DNA from: Streptomyces roseifaciens
Lineage (GTDB): Bacteria > Actinomycetota > Actinomycetes > Streptomycetales > Streptomycetaceae
Direction: 5' to 3'
Length of the DNA: 64,000 nucleotides
NCBI RefSeq assembly: GCF_001445655.1
Contig: NZ_LNBE01000004.1
Span: 3,502,420 to 3,566,419, forward strand
Shown: positions 28,000-38,217 of the stretch, piece after piece
How the letters are laid out: each line of letters starts with the position of its first letter
Position numbering within the stretch: the stretch's first letter is position 1
The notes under the pieces: generated by a model
Seen by the model: the letters and a program-made list of their open reading frames with translations, nothing else
The model's database searches: none
What the model was told of the DNA's origin: nothing
Made by a program: the position numbers and the translations under genes

Positions 28000-28305
28000 A
28001 TGGCAGATTTCTCCCGGCTTCCCGGTCCCAACGCCGACCTGTGGGACTGGCAGCTCCTGGCTGCCTGCCGCGGGGTCGACAGCTCGCTGTTCTTCCACCC
28101 GGAGGGTGAGCGCGGCGCCGCCCGCAGTGCGCGCGAGACCTCCGCGAAAGAGGTGTGCATGCGCTGCCCGGTGCGCGCCGAATGCGCGGCGCACGCGCTG
28201 GCCGTGCGGGAGCCCTACGGCGTGTGGGGCGGCCTCACCGAGGACGAGCGCGAGGAGCTGATGGGCCGCGCGCGACACAGAGCCATCGCCGCGGCCGGCT
28301 CATAA
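28000..28305 (+). CDS. whiD: WhiB-like iron-sulfur regulator WhiD
   Basis: This 101-residue Wbl protein binds a [4Fe-4S] cluster through four cysteines: one near residue 23 (LAACRGVD) and three in KEVCMRCPVRAECAAHAL (near 53, 56 and 62). The GVWGG turn and basic C terminus (RARHRAIAA) complete the fold. WhiD acts late in sporulation and contacts sigma-HrdB region 4; it is the orthologue of mycobacterial WhiB3. CGAGGGGATAGCA precedes the ATG. The short stem CCGGGCGC to GCGCCCGG near 28377-28405 may end transcription. Confidence 0.95.
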   Translation: MADFSRLPGPNADLWDWQLLAACRGVDSSLFFHPEGERGAARSARETSAKEVCMRCPVRAECAAHALAVREPYGVWGGLTEDEREELMGRARHRAIAAAGS

Positions 28306-28394
28306 GGAGCCGAAACCGCGGCCCGCCCGCAAGCCCGCGCCGGGGCGCCGCCCGCCCGGCGCACAGAACTGACACCCCGGGCGCCGGGCCCCTC

Positions 28395-29306
28395 TCAGCG
28401 CCCGGCCGTCCCCGCCAGCTTGTCCAGCATCGCGTCCACCGCCGGCACCCGCGCCAGGTCCGGCAGGGTCAGGGCCACGATCTCGCGGTGCACCGCGGGC
28501 TCCACCGGAACCACCCGCGCGCCCTTGGGACGCACGGACTCCAGCGCCAGCTCCGGCATCACCGCGACGCCCAGCCCCGCGCCGACCAGGCCGAACACCG
28601 CCGGATAGTCGTCGGTCGCGAAGTCGATGCGGGGGGTGAACCCGGCGCTCTCGCAGACCTCCACCAGATGCCGCCGGCAGCGCGGGCAGCCCGCGATCCA
28701 CGGCTCCTCGGCCAGGTCGGTGATGCCGATGCGCTCCGCCCCGGCCAGCCGGTGCCCCTCCGGGACCACGCCGATGAGCCGGTCGGTCAGCAGCGGGCGG
28801 ACGACGAGGTCCTCCCACTCCGCGCCGGCGGCCGGATCCGACCCCCGGACGTCCGGGTAGCGGAAGGCCAGCGCGATCTCGCACTCGCCGTCGCGCAGCA
28901 TCTCCACCGAGCGCGGAGGCTCGGCCTCCACCAGGGAGATCTCGGTGCCCGGGTGCGCCGCCCGCATCTGCGCGAGCGCGCCGGGCACGAGCGTCGAGCT
29001 GCCGCTGGGGAAGGACACGAGCCGCACCCGGCCCGCGCGCAGCCCGGCGATGGCCGCGATCTCCTCCTCGGCGGCGGTCAGCCCGGCCAGGATCCCGGAG
29101 GCGTGCCGGACGAGGGCCGTGCCGGCCTGGGTGAGGCGCATCTCGCGGCCCGTGCGCACCAGCAGGGGCGTGCCCGTGGACTGCTCCAGCGCCTTCATCT
29201 GCTGGCTGACGGCGGGCTGGGTGCAGCCCAGCTCGCGCGCCGCGGCGGAGAAGGAACCGGTCAGGGCCACCGCGCGCAGCACCCTCAGATGACGAGCCTC
29301 GATCAT
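28395..29306 (-). CDS. LysR-family transcriptional regulator
   Basis: This 303-residue LysR protein has an N-terminal winged helix (MIEARHLRVLRAVALTGSF, then AARELGCTQPAVSQQMKALE) and a two-lobed effector domain. The ATG at 29306 gives the canonical family start; an in-frame start six codons earlier is less likely. It is divergent from the MOSC gene over a 79-bp gap containing a TN11A-type region, so it may control both itself and that gene. The effector is unknown. Confidence 0.92.
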   Translation of the reverse strand: MIEARHLRVLRAVALTGSFSAAARELGCTQPAVSQQMKALEQSTGTPLLVRTGREMRLTQAGTALVRHASGILAGLTAAEEEIAAIAGLRAGRVRLVSFPSGSSTLVPGALAQMRAAHPGTEISLVEAEPPRSVEMLRDGECEIALAFRYPDVRGSDPAAGAEWEDLVVRPLLTDRLIGVVPEGHRLAGAERIGITDLAEEPWIAGCPRCRRHLVEVCESAGFTPRIDFATDDYPAVFGLVGAGLGVAVMPELALESVRPKGARVVPVEPAVHREIVALTLPDLARVPAVDAMLDKLAGTAGR

Positions 29307-29385
29307 GCTGCGAGCATAAGGCAACCTTGGGGAAGTCGCGACTTACCCCCTGGTCACTTTGAGTTGCAGCGAGTAATCTCGGTCC

Positions 29386-30060
29386 ATGCACCTCCTCTCC
29401 GTGAATGTGGGCCGCGCCGGTACGGCGGACCTCCCGGGCGCGCCCGGCTTCGAGGCCGGCATGGCCACCGGAATCGACAAGCGCCCCGTCGAGGGGCCGG
29501 TCGCCGTGGCCGCCCCGGGCCCCAAGGGCATAGGCGGCAGCGGCCTCGCGGGCGACGAGATCGTCAGCCTGCGCCACCACGGCGGGGACGACCAGGCGGT
29601 GTACGCGTTCGCGCGCGAAGATCTCGACCGCTGGGAGCAGGAGCTCGGCCGCCCCCTGCCCAACGGCTCCTTCGGCGAGAACCTCACCACCACCGGCCTC
29701 GACGTCAACGGCGCGCTGATAGGCGAGCGCTGGCGCATCGGCGCCGATCTGGTGCTCGAAGTCAGCGCTCCCCGCATCCCCTGCCGGACGTTCGCCACGT
29801 GGCTCGGCGAGGCGGGCTGGATCAAGCGGTTCACCCAGGAGGCAGCCCCCGGCGCCTACCTTCGGGTGATAGAGCCGGGCGAGATCCGCGCGGGCGACCC
29901 CGTCACCGTCGTCCACCGCCCCGCCCACCACGTCACGGTCTCCTTCCTCTTCCGCGCCGGCACCGTCGAGCGGGCCCTCCTCCCCGACGTTCTGGCAGCC
30001 GGGGACGCCCTTACGGCCGGTACGCGCGAGAAGGCGCTGGCGTATCAGGCGAGCCTCTGA
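29386..30060 (+). CDS. MOSC domain protein (YiiM-like)
   Basis: This 224-residue protein has a MOSC domain related to molybdenum-cofactor sulfurase C-terminal domains and to YiiM. The core reads FGENLTTTGLDVNGALIGERWRIG followed by the cysteine in SAPRIPCRTFA. The N-terminal half includes GDEIVSLRHHGGDDQAVYAF. YiiM-type proteins take part in molybdenum-enzyme N-hydroxylated-base reduction in enterobacteria; that role is not shown here. It is divergent from the LysR gene. Confidence 0.87.
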   Translation: MHLLSVNVGRAGTADLPGAPGFEAGMATGIDKRPVEGPVAVAAPGPKGIGGSGLAGDEIVSLRHHGGDDQAVYAFAREDLDRWEQELGRPLPNGSFGENLTTTGLDVNGALIGERWRIGADLVLEVSAPRIPCRTFATWLGEAGWIKRFTQEAAPGAYLRVIEPGEIRAGDPVTVVHRPAHHVTVSFLFRAGTVERALLPDVLAAGDALTAGTREKALAYQASL

Positions 30061-30228
30061 GGCCTCCGGAGCGGCTCCGGCGGCGGGCCGGGCGGGCGGC
30101 GCCGCGCCGCTGACCGGGCGTCCGGGGCGGCACGGCCGCCACCCCGTGACCGTCAATCAGCGCCCGACCCGCCGTCAAAACGCCGTACGAGATCGGCAAG
30201 CGCCGCCGCCGGGCTCTAACGTGCCGGT

Positions 30229-31002
30229 ATGACGACTGTATTGATCACTGGAGCGACGGCCGGGATCGGCGCCGCGTTCGCGCGCCGCCTGGCGGGCGAC
30301 GGACACGACCTCGTACTCGTGGCCCGTGACGAGGAGCGGCTCGGCCGCCATGCGACCGAGCTCCACGACCGGCACGGCGTGGAGGTGGAGGTCCTGCCCG
30401 CGGACCTCGCCGAGGAGGAGGGCATCGAGGCGGTCGAGGCGCGACTGCGCGACCGCGAGCGCCCGGTGCACCTGCTGGTCAACAACGCCGGGTTCGGCAA
30501 CAAGGGCGGCTATCTGGAGGTGCCCCTCGCCGACGAGCTCAAGATGCTCAAGGTGCACTGCGAGGCGGTGCTGCGGCTGACGTCCGCGGCGGCCGAGGGG
30601 ATGCGGGAGCGCAAGCGCGGTGCGGTGATCAATGTGGCGTCGATCGCCGCGTTCGTCCCGCGCGGCACGTACGGCGCGAGCAAGTCCTGGGTCGTGCAGT
30701 TCACCCAGGGCGCCGCGCGCGACCTGGCCGGGAACGGGGTGCGGCTGATGGCGCTGTGCCCCGGTTTCGTACGGACCGAGTTCCACCAGCGCGCCGGGAT
30801 GGGCACGGACAACGTGCCCGGCTGGCTCTGGCTGGACGCCGACAAGGTGGTGACGGCCGCGCTGCGGGACCTGTCGCAGGGCAAGACGCTGTCGGTGCCC
30901 GACCCGCGGTACAAGGCCATGACGGGCCTGATGAAGCTGGCGCCGCGCAGGGTGGTGTCGCGGGCGTCGTCGACGACGGGCCGCAAGTACGGGCCGAAGT
31001 AG
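30229..31002 (+). CDS. SDR-family oxidoreductase
   Basis: This 257-residue classical short-chain dehydrogenase has TGATAGIGAAFARRL at the N terminus, NNAGFG near residue 86 and the active-site YGASK near 147. The PGFVRTEFHQ block is typical of DltE/YqjQ-like SDRs. Its basic C terminus (RRVVSRASSTTGRKYGPK) may contact membrane. A short pyrimidine-rich leader separates it from the preceding gene, so it appears monocistronic. The substrate is unknown. Confidence 0.9.
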   Translation: MTTVLITGATAGIGAAFARRLAGDGHDLVLVARDEERLGRHATELHDRHGVEVEVLPADLAEEEGIEAVEARLRDRERPVHLLVNNAGFGNKGGYLEVPLADELKMLKVHCEAVLRLTSAAAEGMRERKRGAVINVASIAAFVPRGTYGASKSWVVQFTQGAARDLAGNGVRLMALCPGFVRTEFHQRAGMGTDNVPGWLWLDADKVVTAALRDLSQGKTLSVPDPRYKAMTGLMKLAPRRVVSRASSTTGRKYGPK

Positions 31003-31036
31003 CGCGCCTTCTCCGCTGCAGCGGAGAATCCCGCCC

Positions 31037-31081
31037 TCCCGGGTGATCCATTCAGGACTAACCTGGATATATCACCCGGGA
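31037..31081 (+). promoter_or_regulatory. Inverted repeat overlapping the ribosome site of the SnoaL-like gene
   Basis: Perfect 11-bp arms (TCCCGGGTGAT at 31037-31047 and ATCACCCGGGA at 31071-31081) are separated by 23 bases. The right arm includes most of the GGGAGG ribosome site (31078-31083) seven bases before the ATG at 31088. Formed in RNA, the stem would hide the site. In DNA, the arms could be a pair of half operators. Confidence 0.55.
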
Positions 31082-31087
31082 GGCGCC

Positions 31088-31786
31088 ATGACTTTCGTAC
31101 AGATCATCGACTGCAAGACGAGCCGGTACGACGACATGAACCGGCTGATGGACGACTGGCTCGCCGCGACCGAGGGGAAGCGCACCGCCACGCACTCGAT
31201 CGTGGGCAAGGACCGCGCGCAGGGCGACCACTATGTGGAGATCGTGGAGTTCCCCTCCTACGAGGACGCGATGCGCAACTCGAAGCTCCCCGAGACCGAC
31301 CGGATCTTCGCCGAGATGGTCGCGCTCTGCGACGGGATGCCGACCTTCACCGACCTGGACGTGGTCCGCGACGAGCAGCTCAACAAGGCCGCGGCCCGCC
31401 GCTTCTTCGACGAGGTGGCGCGGGACGGGAATCTCGGCCTGATCGAGGAGCTCTTCGCCGCCGACCACCGCGACCACGACATGGGCAAGGCCGAACCCGA
31501 CATGACCGGCCGGGACGTCATCCGCTCCGACGTCGAAGGCTGGCGGGAGGCGTTCGACTTCGCCTTCACCCTCCACTCCCAGATCGCCGACGGCGACGAG
31601 GTCGCCACGCGCTGGACCTGGCGGGGCACGCACCAGGGCGACTTCATGGGCCACCAGCCCACCGGGCAGGAAGTGCTCATGACAGGCACCACCGTCTTCC
31701 GCTTCCAGGACGGGAAGATCGCCGAGAGCTGGTGGTTCTACGACCTGATGCGGCTGATGGGGCAGCTGGAGGCGGGGCCGGTGTGA
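31088..31786 (+). CDS. Two-domain protein: ABM-like N terminus plus SnoaL-like C terminus
   Basis: This 232-residue protein has an N-terminal segment of about 100 residues (MTFVQIIDCKTSRYDDMNRLMDDW, with HYVEIVEFPSYEDAM) that resembles small antibiotic-monooxygenase/dimeric ferredoxin-like folds. Its C-terminal domain of about 125 residues is of the SnoaL-like ester-cyclase type (ending TTVFRFQDGKIAESWWFYDLMRLM). The ATG at 31088 is taken because it has a ribosome site and begins the fold. The function is not known. The leader carries the inverted repeat described above. Confidence 0.83.
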   Translation: MTFVQIIDCKTSRYDDMNRLMDDWLAATEGKRTATHSIVGKDRAQGDHYVEIVEFPSYEDAMRNSKLPETDRIFAEMVALCDGMPTFTDLDVVRDEQLNKAAARRFFDEVARDGNLGLIEELFAADHRDHDMGKAEPDMTGRDVIRSDVEGWREAFDFAFTLHSQIADGDEVATRWTWRGTHQGDFMGHQPTGQEVLMTGTTVFRFQDGKIAESWWFYDLMRLMGQLEAGPV

Positions 31787-31803
31787 ACCGCGGGCACCCG
31801 TGA

Positions 31804-31851
31804 GCGGCCGGACGAACGGCCGGACGGCCGGACGGCCGGACGAACGGCCGG
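31804..31851. repeat. 8-bp tandem repeat near groEL terminator
   Basis: A roughly 48-base run is built from GGCCGGAC units with two GGACGAAC variants and an 8-bp period. It lies between the SnoaL-like gene and the shared terminator. Its function is unknown. Confidence 0.6.
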
Positions 31852-31882
31852 AGCCCGGCACCCACCAGGGGTGCCGGGCTCC
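31850..31882. terminator. Bidirectional stem-loop between SnoaL-like gene and groEL
   Basis: A 14-bp perfect stem (GGAGCCCGGCACCC with its complement) and a five-base loop lie in the space between the two convergent genes, 68 bp beyond the groEL stop at 31951. Confidence 0.8.
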
Positions 31883-31950
31883 GACTGCGGCCGCTGTGCG
31901 GCGTGAGGTCAGCGCCTCAGAGGCGGTGCCTCAGGGGCAGTGCCTCGGCG

Positions 31951-33648
<1,698 letters not shown>

Positions 33649-33667
33649 TCACATCAAACGGGGTGAA

Positions 33668-33976
33668 TTACTTCTCGATGATCGCGAGCACGTCGCGAGC
33701 CGAGAGAACGAGGTACTCCTCGCCGTTGTACTTCACCTCGGTGCCGCCGTACTTGCTGTAGAGCACGACGTCGCCGACGTTCACGTCGAGCGGAAGACGG
33801 TTGCCCTCCTCGAAGCGGCCCGGGCCCACGGCCAGGACGACGCCCTCCTGGGGCTTCTCCTTGGCGGTGTCCGGAATAACCAGGCCAGAGGCCGTGGTCT
33901 GCTCGGCGTCGAGCGGCTGGACCACGATGCGGTCCTCGAGCGGCTTGATGGCAACCTTGGAGCTGGCGGTCGTCAC
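33668..33976 (-). CDS. groES: Co-chaperonin GroES
   Basis: This 102-residue heptameric co-chaperonin has the mobile-loop region near residues 20-35 ([18 protein letters not shown]) and the [11 protein letters not shown] beta strand, and ends [16 protein letters not shown]. It is the first gene of the operon. Two CIRCE elements lie 99-174 bp upstream, so HrcA repression with heat induction is expected. Confidence 0.97.
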   Translation of the reverse strand: MTTASSKVAIKPLEDRIVVQPLDAEQTTASGLVIPDTAKEKPQEGVVLAVGPGRFEEGNRLPLDVNVGDVVLYSKYGGTEVKYNGEEYLVLSARDVLAIIEK

Positions 33977-34074
33977 GATCCGACCTCCCCCTTCGGAGAT
34001 TCACGGGGTTATCTGTCTGAGGTGGCGACCAGGAGGATCCGTCGTCGCGGGTGCCGGATTTCCCGTCGCTGCGT

Positions 34075-34101
34075 TTGGCACTCCCGGGTGGAGAGTGCCA
34101 A
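34075..34101. promoter_or_regulatory. CIRCE element 1 (HrcA operator)
   Basis: TTGGCACTC, a nine-base spacer and GAGTGCCAA form a perfect dyad of the CIRCE type (consensus TTAGCACTC-N9-GAGTGCTAA), 99 bp upstream of the groES start. Confidence 0.93.
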
Positions 34102-34123
34102 CGGAGCCGAGACTATGACGCGG

Positions 34124-34150
34124 TTAGCACTCGGTCAAGCGGAGTGCCAA
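34124..34150. promoter_or_regulatory. CIRCE element 2 (HrcA operator)
   Basis: TTAGCACTC-N9-GAGTGCCAA differs from the consensus by one base. It lies 22 bp upstream of element 1, so the groES promoter has a double CIRCE. Confidence 0.95.
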
Positions 34151-34296
34151 TTCGCCGTGCGGCGAGCTTGCAGTTCACCCCTGGGGGTAAGCACCCGGCC
34201 GGTCGGGGCGGCGCGCCCCGGCGTTCCGGCGCGGAGATGGATCTGCCCGCGGGCCGCGGGTCGTAATCCTCCGGATTCCCATGCGGCGCGTACGGC

Positions 34297-34344
34297 GCTC
34301 CGTGCGCACGGTGCTCTGTGCGCACGGAGCTCCGTGCACACGGC
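34297..34344. repeat. Three tandem 16-bp repeats before the deacetylase stop
   Basis: Three head-to-tail units of GCTCYGTGCRCACGGN run from 34297 to 34344 and end one base before the deacetylase stop codon. Each unit contains a CGTGCGCACG-like palindrome, so the array can form alternative stems and may act as a terminator. Confidence 0.65.
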
Positions 34345-34345
34345 C

Positions 34346-35224
34346 CTACACGTAATCCTCCAGGCGCGCCACGGTGAACCCCTGCCGCTCGATGCTGCGC
34401 AGCATGTTGGCGACCATCTGCGTCATGGTCGTGCCCTTGAGCTCCGAGGGGCCGCGGAAGTGGGCGAGGACGATGTCGCCGGAGCGCAGCTTGCCGCCGT
34501 CCGCGTAGCGCATGTCGTTGATCTGCATCGTCGCCTCCCACAGCAGCAGCGCCTTCACCCCGCAGCTGCCGGCCGCGGCGAGGGTGGCGTCGTTGTAGTT
34601 GCCGTAGGGCGGCCGGAACAGCGGCGGCTTGCTGCCGTACCGCCTCTCCAGGACGTCCTGCTGGCCGCAGACCTCGCGGCGCTGCGCGTCGGCCGAGAGG
34701 GTGCGGAGGTTGGGGTGGGAGAGGGTGTGGTTGTGGATGCCGTTGCGGTTCCCCTCGCCCCGCAGCTGCTCGAAGTAGCCGTAGCCGCCGCCCGCGCGGG
34801 CGATGTCGTCGGTGAGGAACATCGTGAAGGGCAGCTTCAGGTCCCTGGCCATCTTCACGAACTCCGGGTCCTTCTCCGCCCCGTCGTCGAAGGTCAGGAA
34901 GACGACCTTGTCGTCGGTCGGAACGCGCCGGATCACCTTGGGCGTGGCACCGGTCCTCATCGCATCCGTCAGCCTGGTGGCCGGCGGGGCGGGCGGCGCG
35001 GCGAGCGGCTTGTCCAGGCCCCAGCGGCGGTAGGCGGCGGCGTCCGGGACGGCGGAGGCCGAGGGCGAGGACGCCGCGTCCGTACGCGGAGCGGGGGACG
35101 CGGACGCCTCCCCCTTGCCGCCGCCGGAGGAGGAGCCGGAACAGCCGCTGAGGAGCAGGGCCAGCATCACCGCGCCCGTGGCGGCGGCGCGGACGGATGT
35201 GCGGGCGGACACGCGGGCCGGCAT
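34346..35224 (-). CDS. Polysaccharide deacetylase lipoprotein
   Basis: This protein of about 292 residues has a lipoprotein signal ([10 protein letters not shown], lipobox cysteine near residue 28), a serine/proline-rich linker, and a NodB-type deacetylase domain. Motifs are VFLTFDDG (metal aspartates), [10 protein letters not shown] (H-x3-H), [10 protein letters not shown] and the late IVLAHFRG. It is expected to remove acetyl groups from cell-wall or extracellular glycan at the outer membrane face. The start at 35224 is a best estimate; a GTG at 35260 touches its own GGAGGT and seems less suitable. Confidence 0.87.
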   Translation of the reverse strand: MPARVSARTSVRAAATGAVMLALLLSGCSGSSSGGGKGEASASPAPRTDAASSPSASAVPDAAAYRRWGLDKPLAAPPAPPATRLTDAMRTGATPKVIRRVPTDDKVVFLTFDDGAEKDPEFVKMARDLKLPFTMFLTDDIARAGGGYGYFEQLRGEGNRNGIHNHTLSHPNLRTLSADAQRREVCGQQDVLERRYGSKPPLFRPPYGNYNDATLAAAGSCGVKALLLWEATMQINDMRYADGGKLRSGDIVLAHFRGPSELKGTTMTQMVANMLRSIERQGFTVARLEDYV

Positions 35225-35347
35225 GCGGGCGCGTACAGGGCCGGATATTGGGGAGCTCACACCTCCGATTGTTGTGCATGTGTTCGAGCCGGGCAGAAGG
35301 GCGGCCTGTCGGAGGGCCGGGGAGCAGGGCTGGGCAAGAATGGCCGG

Positions 35348-36592
35348 GTGCCAGCACAGAACGAACCGAACAAGCCGAGCAAGCCGAACGACCGGGACGA
35401 GCCGGACGCGTCGGCGGCCGCCGTCGCCGCCTTCACCGCCCTCCTCACGGACGAGGGCCGCAGCCTGCTCGCCGGGCTGCGCGACCACGACCCCGCCCGG
35501 GAACTGGCCACGGCGACCCGGCTGCGCCGCGACCACCCCGCGGAGCTCGTCTCGGCGGCGCTCGGCATGGCCCGGCTGCGGCAGCGGGCGGTGGCGAAGT
35601 TCGGGGCGGAGGACGCGTACCGGATGTTCTTCACGCCGAACGGCGTGGAGCAGTCGACGCGACGGTCCGTGGCCGAGTACCGGGCCGGACGGTTCGCCGC
35701 GCTCGGCGTCCGCTCCGTGGCCGACCTGTGCTGCGGCATCGGCGGCGACGCGATCGCGCTGGCACGGCTGGGCATCCGCGTCCTCGCCGTCGACCGCGAC
35801 CCGCTGACCTGCGCGGTCGCCCGCGCGAACGCCGAAGCGCTGGGCCTGTCCGACCTCATCGAGGTGCGCTGCGCCGACGTCGCCGACGTGGACACCTCGG
35901 GCTACGACGCGGTGTTCGTCGACCCGGCGCGACGGGGCGGACGCGGCCGCATCTTCGATCCGGAGGCGTACTCGCCGCCGCTGTCGTGGGCGATCGAAGC
36001 CGCCCGGAAGGCCCCGCGCGCGGCCCTCAAGATCGCTCCCGGGGTGCCTCACGAGGCCATCCCGGACGACGCCGAGGCCGAGTGGATCTCGGACGGGGGC
36101 GACGTGAAGGAGGCCGTCCTGTGGTTCGGCACGGCGCCGGGCGCGCGGCGGGCGACGCTGCTGCCGGGCGGGCACTCGCTGGTGGGCGCCGGGCTGCCGG
36201 ACCCGTCGGTACGACCGGTGGGGCGGTACGTGTACGAGCCGGACGGCGCCGTGATCCGCGCGCACCTGGTGGCGGACGTGGCGGCCGCGCTGGGCGACGG
36301 CGGGCTGATCGACGAGACGATCGCGTACGTGACGAGCGACGAGCTGCGGGCGACGGACTACGCGTCGGCGTACGAGATCACGGACGTCCTCCCGTTCAAC
36401 CTGAAGAAGCTCAAAGCCGTGGTGCGGGAGCGGGGCATCGGCGTCGCCGTCATCAAGAAGCGGGGCTCGGCGGTGGAGCCGGAGGACCTCCGCAGGAAGC
36501 TGAAGCTCGCCGGACCGAACTCCTGCGTGATCGTGCTGACCCGGGCGGCGGGCGCGCCGGTGATGCTGCTGGGGCGGGAGGTCCGCGGGTAA
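35348..36592 (+). CDS. Class I SAM methyltransferase with THUMP-like C-terminal domain
   Basis: This protein of about 414 residues is a class I methyltransferase. The SAM motif is [19 protein letters not shown], the acidic motif is LAVDRDP, and the catalytic-type VFVDPARR lies near residue 197. An N-terminal helical part and a C-terminal THUMP-like half ([25 protein letters not shown]) complete a layout common in actinobacterial putative RNA methyltransferases. The GTG at 35348 is the first plausible start after the divergent lipoprotein gene. The target is not known. Confidence 0.86.
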   Translation: MPAQNEPNKPSKPNDRDEPDASAAAVAAFTALLTDEGRSLLAGLRDHDPARELATATRLRRDHPAELVSAALGMARLRQRAVAKFGAEDAYRMFFTPNGVEQSTRRSVAEYRAGRFAALGVRSVADLCCGIGGDAIALARLGIRVLAVDRDPLTCAVARANAEALGLSDLIEVRCADVADVDTSGYDAVFVDPARRGGRGRIFDPEAYSPPLSWAIEAARKAPRAALKIAPGVPHEAIPDDAEAEWISDGGDVKEAVLWFGTAPGARRATLLPGGHSLVGAGLPDPSVRPVGRYVYEPDGAVIRAHLVADVAAALGDGGLIDETIAYVTSDELRATDYASAYEITDVLPFNLKKLKAVVRERGIGVAVIKKRGSAVEPEDLRRKLKLAGPNSCVIVLTRAAGAPVMLLGREVRG

Positions 36593-36687
36593 GCGGGCTG
36601 CGGGTGAGCGGTCCGCGCGCAAGTGGTCCGCGGGTAACCCGGCATGGGCGACGAGGAAGGAGGGGATGTTCCTCCTACGCTCACCCC

Positions 36688-37014
36688 ATGACCGAGAACC
36701 TGAACGAGAACGAGATCAAACTCAAGGCCATCGCGGCGCTCACGGCCCTGCGCGGCGGCGTGGGGACGGACTACGTGTCGTCCCTCCTCGGCGAGGTGAT
36801 CCCGGACGAGTTCATGGTGCCGGTCGGCGCGGAGGCGCGCGAGGTGGGACTCGCCGTGCTGAACCAGCTCTCCGCGCCCATGAGCGCGCTGATCAGCGGA
36901 TTGATGCTGGCCTTCGAGGCGGTCGCGGACGCCTACGACGAGACGACGCCCGAGGCGCCGACGGAGGAGATCCTGCAGACCCTGGCACTCGAACTCGCCC
37001 GCGACTCCGGCTGA
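36688..37014 (+). CDS. Small conserved hypothetical protein
   Basis: This is an acidic, helix-rich 108-residue protein (MTENLNENEIKLKAIAALTAL) with a central hydrophobic stretch, APMSALISGLMLAFEAVADAY. That stretch is more likely a buried helix than a membrane segment. No known domain is recognised. It follows the methyltransferase by 95 bp and may be co-transcribed. Confidence 0.7.
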   Translation: MTENLNENEIKLKAIAALTALRGGVGTDYVSSLLGEVIPDEFMVPVGAEAREVGLAVLNQLSAPMSALISGLMLAFEAVADAYDETTPEAPTEEILQTLALELARDSG

Positions 37015-37139
37015 CGGCGGCATTCGTTCCGGTCAGTCGTATTTCCCGCCGAACGACCATTGCGACGACGGGTTCGGCGCTAGCGTGCGTCGCGTCCGGC
37101 ACGGGCACGTGGGCTACGGGGGCGACGGGGGCGAGCGGG

Positions 37140-37586
37140 ATGCTGAGCGAGGCACTGACGGCGGCGGCCGCGGCGGGCGGTACGGCAGTCGTACAGACGG
37201 CGGGGACCGACGCGTGGACCGGGCTCCGGGAACGGGTCGCCCGGTGGTTCGGGCGCGGCGACGGGACGCGCGAGCGCGGAGAACTGGAACGGCTCGACCG
37301 CACGGCCGGCGCGCTGGAGACCGCGGCCCGGTCCGGGCAGACGGAGCGGACGCGCGACCGCCAGGAAGCCGTCTGGCAGGACCGCTTCGAGACGCTGCTG
37401 GAGGGCCTCCCCGCGGAGCAGCGGGAGGCCGCGGCGGAGGAGTTGAAGGCCCTGGTGGAGAAGTACGGGGCGCCTTCGCAGGCGGCGGGGCAGGCGTCCG
37501 GGAACGTCTTCCGCGGGCCGACGGCGTTCGAGGCGGGTGACACGAGCGACGGCGTCACCCACCTCGCCCCGGATCAGTCGGCGTAG
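37140..37586 (+). CDS. Small Ala-rich hypothetical protein
   Basis: This 148-residue protein begins MLSEALTAAAAAGGTAVVQTAGTDAW. It continues into a charged amphipathic helical segment (RERVARWFGRGD, and LERLDRTAGALETAARS) and ends in a flexible tail (TFEAGDTSDG-like). No family is identified, although I recall similar short proteins elsewhere in Streptomyces. GGGGGCGAGCGGG precedes the ATG. The last 13 bases overlap the 3' end of the convergent Uma2-family gene. Confidence 0.65.
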   Translation: MLSEALTAAAAAGGTAVVQTAGTDAWTGLRERVARWFGRGDGTRERGELERLDRTAGALETAARSGQTERTRDRQEAVWQDRFETLLEGLPAEQREAAAEELKALVEKYGAPSQAAGQASGNVFRGPTAFEAGDTSDGVTHLAPDQSA

Positions 37587-38161
37587 TCCTTCAGCTTCTC
37601 TGTATCCAGAGTGATGCCGACCGGGGCCGGGAGCTTGACGGTGTCGCCGTACGGGTAGACCGTGCACACCTGGTAGGTGCCGTCCTTCGGCTCGCTGTGG
37701 ACGACGACCGTGTGCGCCTGGCGGTCGACGAGGAGGTAGACCGGGATGTCCGCCTCGGCGTAGCCGTCGCGCTTCTCGTTACGGTCTCGCCGGTCCGTGT
37801 CCGAATCGTGGGAGGTGACCTCTACGACCATCAAGGCGCCTGCCGGGTCGGCCCACTCGCCGGAGGCGGCGAAATGATCGATGGGAGCGAGGGTGGCGTC
37901 GGTGATGGCCCGACCCTTGCGGTAGCTCTCGGCCTTCAGCTGCTGTTCTGGGATGAGGTCCAGCTCAGGGCGCTGCTGCATGCACTGCCTGAGCATCCAC
38001 ATGATGATCGCCCCATGGGCACCATCCGGCACCGGCTTGACCTCTAGCTTTCCCTTGATGAGTTCGAGCTTCACGCCTTCCGGCGCATTGTGGGCAAGCT
38101 GTTCGAAGTCATCTTCGGGCAGCTGATGCCAATCCGGGGCAGCGGGCGTAGCAGGGCTCAT
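37574..38161 (-). CDS. Uma2-family putative restriction endonuclease
   Basis: This 195-residue protein of the Uma2/DUF820 PD-(D/E)XK nuclease-like family is abundant in Streptomyces. It has an N-terminal LELIKGKLEVKPVPDGAHGAIIMWMLRQC, the catalytic-type acidic segment DATLAPI and MVVEVTSHDSDTDRRDRNEKRDGYAEADIPVYLLVD. That last part contains the E-x-K-like EVTS...K core. The ATG at 38161 has GGGGAGGAGG ahead. The family's activity is rarely demonstrated; it may be a defence or mobile remnant. Confidence 0.85.
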   Translation of the reverse strand: MSPATPAAPDWHQLPEDDFEQLAHNAPEGVKLELIKGKLEVKPVPDGAHGAIIMWMLRQCMQQRPELDLIPEQQLKAESYRKGRAITDATLAPIDHFAASGEWADPAGALMVVEVTSHDSDTDRRDRNEKRDGYAEADIPVYLLVDRQAHTVVVHSEPKDGTYQVCTVYPYGDTVKLPAPVGITLDTEKLKDYAD

Positions 38162-38217
38162 GGCGTCGCCTCCTCCCCTCAATGGTGCCCCTATGGCGCG
38201 AGGCAGTTCCTGAACAC

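Larger units (their letters stand above)
33977..34345. other. groES promoter region and repeats
   Basis: These 369 bases hold the two CIRCE elements (34075-34101 and 34124-34150) and the 16-bp triple repeat (34297-34344). No gene was seen. Confidence 0.7.

Noticed and set aside
37574..38161. Transposase or integrase in the 37-kb region
   Set aside because: The Uma2-type protein is a nuclease-like family protein, and no inverted terminal repeats or integrase signatures were seen.
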